Positions 4,720-6,255 of a stretch of DNA of 6,255 nt are shown here, in pieces (the first letter of the stretch is position 1; each line of letters starts with the position of its first letter). The stretch is from JBAZKK01 sp041650795 (GTDB taxonomy: Bacteria; Omnitrophota; Gorgyraeia; Gygaellales; Profunditerraquicolaceae): positions 1-6,255 of the forward strand of contig JBAZKK010000043.1 in assembly GCA_041650795.1 (NCBI GenBank), given 5' to 3'. The position numbers and the translations under genes are program-made. The notes beneath the pieces were generated by a model. That model did not search any database and was not told where the DNA came from. It was given only the letters and a program-made list of their open reading frames with translations.

Positions 4720-5439
4720 CTAGATTATCTCGCACTTCTCGCCCAACAGCGACTTGATTTTCCTGAGCTTTGCCTCCGAGACCACGCGCAGGTTAAGCTG
4801 GGCGCTACTGCGTACCGGAGAATTCAACTGTATCTTATCCGGATTTATCCTATCAAGTGCCTCTTTTATCCTCTTGATGTGCCTAAGGTCGTCGTTTACG
4901 CCGGCTATCAACATTACCTCTAGCCAGATTTTGCCGCGATACTCCTGCCTTAAAGCTACCAGACCCCGGATTACGTCTTCTACCTTTATAGCGGGGAGAG
5001 GCCGGTCAATCCTGGCAAAAACCGCATCAGTGGCAGCGTCCAATGAAGGAACTATAAGGTCGGCTTTACTTATATCGCTACGAACAACACGGTCACTCAG
5101 AAGCGAAGCATTGGTAATTACAGCCAGAGGTGCCGTAGTCAGCTTTTTTATCTGGGCAATAAGCTCGCCTATCTTTATATTCAGGGTAGGCTCTCCCGAA
5201 CCTGAAATGGTAATGTAGTTTAAGGTCTTTACCTGTTCGGCATTATTCTCCAGCCAGGTTTTCAGCTCCCCCAGGACCTCGCGGGTATTTATATATTCTT
5301 TACGCTCCGCGGTCTTTGTGCTCGTGCCTTGGAGCTGGCAATAGATACAGTCAAAGGTGCAAACCTTATAGGGGGTCAGGCTCAATCCCAGGGAAAAACC
5401 CAGCCGTCTTGATTTTACTGGACCGTAGAGGTATTTCAT
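4720..5439 (-). CDS. Radical SAM protein, COG0731 type (wyosine-enzyme-like Fe-S oxidoreductase)
   Basis: A 239-residue radical SAM enzyme. The cluster motif CTFDCIYC gives C27, C31 and C34 (CX3CX2C) for a [4Fe-4S] cluster that cleaves S-adenosylmethionine. GSGEPTL (80-86) is the SAM-binding glycine region, and later strands carry LIVPSLDAA (128-136) and WLEVMLIAGVND (172-183). The opening YGPVKSRRLGFSLG and the CX3CX2C spacing are typical of COG0731, annotated by analogy with the tRNA-wyosine enzyme. The real reaction of the bacterial members is not known. Many relatives are longer, with a C-terminal extension that is absent here: the protein stops at KCEII just before tRNA-Arg. ATG 5439 has no Shine-Dalgarno sequence, and an AT-rich tract ending in TATTAT lies immediately upstream. 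A terminator separates it from the preceding gene, yet no clear -35 box was seen. Confidence 0.88.
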   Translation of the reverse strand: MKYLYGPVKSRRLGFSLGLSLTPYKVCTFDCIYCQLQGTSTKTAERKEYINTREVLGELKTWLENNAEQVKTLNYITISGSGEPTLNIKIGELIAQIKKLTTAPLAVITNASLLSDRVVRSDISKADLIVPSLDAATDAVFARIDRPLPAIKVEDVIRGLVALRQEYRGKIWLEVMLIAGVNDDLRHIKRIKEALDRINPDKIQLNSPVRSSAQLNLRVVSEAKLRKIKSLLGEKCEII

Positions 5440-5446
5440 ATTTCAT

Positions 5447-5503
5447 AATAAAAAATAAAAACCCCACCTCTCCTAGATCTTACCGTATTCAAGATGGGGT
5501 TTT
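5447..5503 (-). terminator. Rho-independent terminator after the carbohydrate-binding protein
   Basis: On the minus strand AAAACCCCA (5495-5503) pairs perfectly with TGGGGTTTT (5458-5466), enclosing a 28-nt region with its own small stem ATCTT/AAGAT. It is followed by a T-rich tract running down to 5447. It starts 7 nt after the stop of the 91-residue protein and should end that transcript before the radical SAM gene. The mirror A/T arms could give some termination on the other strand too, but no plus-strand gene is present. Confidence 0.85.
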
Positions 5504-5510
5504 ATACAGC

Positions 5511-5786
5511 TTATTTTACCTCGATGACACAGTTGTGGCTACCGAAGGAATTCGGAATACAGCTCTTGCAACGCGGGTCATTCGCCCACGTACCGTCCAC
5601 CAGGAATTTATATTCGTGCCTGCCGGGTTTCAGGCCCACTTTAACCGCCCAGTTACCCCTAGAGTCCTTTTTGGCGCAAAGTGAACCGGTATCCCAGTCA
5701 TTAAAGCTGCCGGCTAAATTTACCTTTTTAGCCTGAGGCGCAAAGAATTTGAATTCCGTGGCTTTGACTCTACAAATTTTTGCCAT
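5511..5786 (-). CDS. Stand-alone AMPK-beta/CBM48-like glycogen-binding domain protein
   Basis: A single-domain protein of 91 residues with the early-set/CBM48 fold seen at the N-terminus of isoamylases and in AMPK beta subunits. The signature is VNLAGSFNDWD (22-32), GNWAVKVGLKPGRHEYKFLVDGTW (44-67) and NSFGSHNCVIEV (79-90). The residues equivalent to the AMPK beta glycogen-binding set appear kept: W31, K60, W67 and N85. Alpha-glucan binding is therefore likely, but no catalytic domain is attached. It has no signal peptide and probably acts in the cytoplasm. Five cysteines (5, 37, 73, 76, 86), including a CxxC, are unusual for this small domain. The start is secure: AAGGAGG (5793-5799) lies 6 nt before the ATG. 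It is a one-gene unit with its own promoter (5815-5843) and terminator (5447-5503). Confidence 0.9.
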   Translation of the reverse strand: MAKICRVKATEFKFFAPQAKKVNLAGSFNDWDTGSLCAKKDSRGNWAVKVGLKPGRHEYKFLVDGTWANDPRCKSCIPNSFGSHNCVIEVK

Positions 5787-5814
5787 CCCCCTCCTCCTTT
5801 TTTATACCTTATCT

Positions 5815-5843
5815 ATGTTATATCAGCCGGATAACAGTGTCAA
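5815..5843 (-). promoter_or_regulatory. Sigma70-type promoter for the CBM48-like protein
   Basis: On the minus strand a consensus -35 TTGACA (5838-5843) and a -10 TAACAT (5815-5820, four of six) are separated by 17 nt. An overlapping TATAAC two bases closer is an alternative -10. The -35 lies 6 nt after the lpxI stop, the same compact stop-to-promoter layout as at 523-551. The leader to the ATG would be about 22 nt. Confidence 0.68.
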
Positions 5844-5849
5844 GATTTT

Positions 5850-6255
5850 TTACACTGCTACAACGGCAATTTTACTCTTATCAGCGAGCTTGATGCTGGC
5901 GGCCCTATCTATAAAAAGGGTCTTTCCGCTTTCAATCGCCAGGCAGCATCCGCCTGAAGAGGCAAGTCTTTTGACGGTATTCAACCCCACGACAGGCACA
6001 TCAAAACGCATATCCTGCTTTGGCTTGCTTACCTTAACCAGGGTAAACCCCCCCCTGGCAATCCTGCCGGCCCGCCCTATGAGGTTATCCGTCCCTTCCA
6101 AAGCTTCTACTGCCACCACTGCCTTGTTTTTAACGGCGACGGTCTGTCCGATGTCAAGCATTCCTATCGCCTTTGCCAGCTCAAAACCGAAATAAATATC
6201 CTCCCACTCCTTGATATCAGGGGGCCTTTTAGTCAAAACCCCTCTCTTAGGAAGG
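5850..6255 (-). CDS. lpxI: LpxI, UDP-2,3-diacylglucosamine pyrophosphatase, C-terminal part
   Basis: Inner-leaflet lipid A enzyme that hydrolyses UDP-2,3-diacylglucosamine to 2,3-diacylglucosamine 1-phosphate (lipid X) and UMP. It replaces LpxH in many bacteria. The last 134 codons or so are in the window; the frame is open to the right edge (LPKRGVLTKRPP), so the TTG at 6236 is internal and not the start. The C-terminal domain is characteristic: TKRPPDIKEWEDIYFGFELA, GMLDIGQTVAVKNKAVVAVE, EGTDNLIGRAG, VKVSKPKQDMRFDVPVVGLNT and a final KIAVVAV. The RFDVP aspartate is probably the residue important for catalysis in Caulobacter LpxI, by motif position only. Its presence implies a lipopolysaccharide-type outer membrane. 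Full LpxI is about 270-280 residues, so roughly half is missing. Confidence 0.95.
   Translation of the reverse strand, partial: LPKRGVLTKRPPDIKEWEDIYFGFELAKAIGMLDIGQTVAVKNKAVVAVEALEGTDNLIGRAGRIARGGFTLVKVSKPKQDMRFDVPVVGLNTVKRLASSGGCCLAIESGKTLFIDRAASIKLADKSKIAVVAV

Noticed and set aside
4754..5218. Plus-strand open frame of 154 codons opposite the radical SAM gene
   Set aside because: It is antisense to a gene with clear motifs and shows no Shine-Dalgarno sequence or recognisable domain.
5749..6195. Plus-strand open frame of 148 codons opposite lpxI
   Set aside because: It is antisense to conserved LpxI sequence and overlaps the promoter and start of the CBM48-like gene.
1..6255. Mobile element or tRNA-targeted integration site
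   Set aside because: Despite four tRNA genes, no integrase, transposase, duplicated tRNA 3' end or flanking direct repeat could be found.

Overview
The window reads as chromosomal DNA from a Gram-negative bacterium, and every gene lies on the minus strand. A lipid A gene (lpxI) shows an outer membrane. The long, archaeal-type RtcB with archease, the stand-alone AMPK-beta-like carbohydrate-binding domain and the short radical SAM protein fit an uncultured lineage such as Omnitrophota (candidate phylum OP3). That placement is an inference from gene content, not a phylogenetic result. No insertion sequence, phage gene, CRISPR array or recombinase was seen.

In the direction of transcription (high to low coordinates) the layout is as follows. 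(1) The 3' end of lpxI enters at the right edge. (2) A sigma70-type promoter just past its stop drives a small glycogen-binding-like protein, which ends in a strong rho-independent terminator. (3) Next comes a radical SAM protein of the COG0731 type, with tRNA-Arg(UCG) 7 nt beyond its stop. (4) A second promoter, with a leader rich in palindromes, opens a cluster: tRNA-Lys(CUU), archease, rtcB, serS and an unrecognised five-helix membrane protein. (5) A third promoter, with TTGACA, a 17 nt spacer and TATGAT, drives tRNA-Ser(UGA), tRNA-Ser(CGA) and the start of an NCS2-family purine permease that leaves at the left edge.

The middle of the window is a tRNA-centred neighbourhood. It holds four tRNA genes for three amino acids, the RNA ligase RtcB with its activator archease, and seryl-tRNA synthetase followed 0.7 kb downstream by two tRNA-Ser genes. 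Twice a tRNA with an encoded CCA end runs almost directly into a protein gene: tRNA-Lys into archease and tRNA-Ser(CGA) into the permease. tRNA 3' processing would then create the mRNA 5' end. Related palindromes around GGAAACTGTTTCC lie in the tRNA-Lys leader and in the rtcB-serS gap, and may be operators of an unidentified regulator.

No clearly new enzymatic system is visible. The points most worth following are the tRNA-Lys/archease/rtcB/serS linkage, the repeated palindrome, the tRNA-mRNA junctions and the unknown membrane protein.
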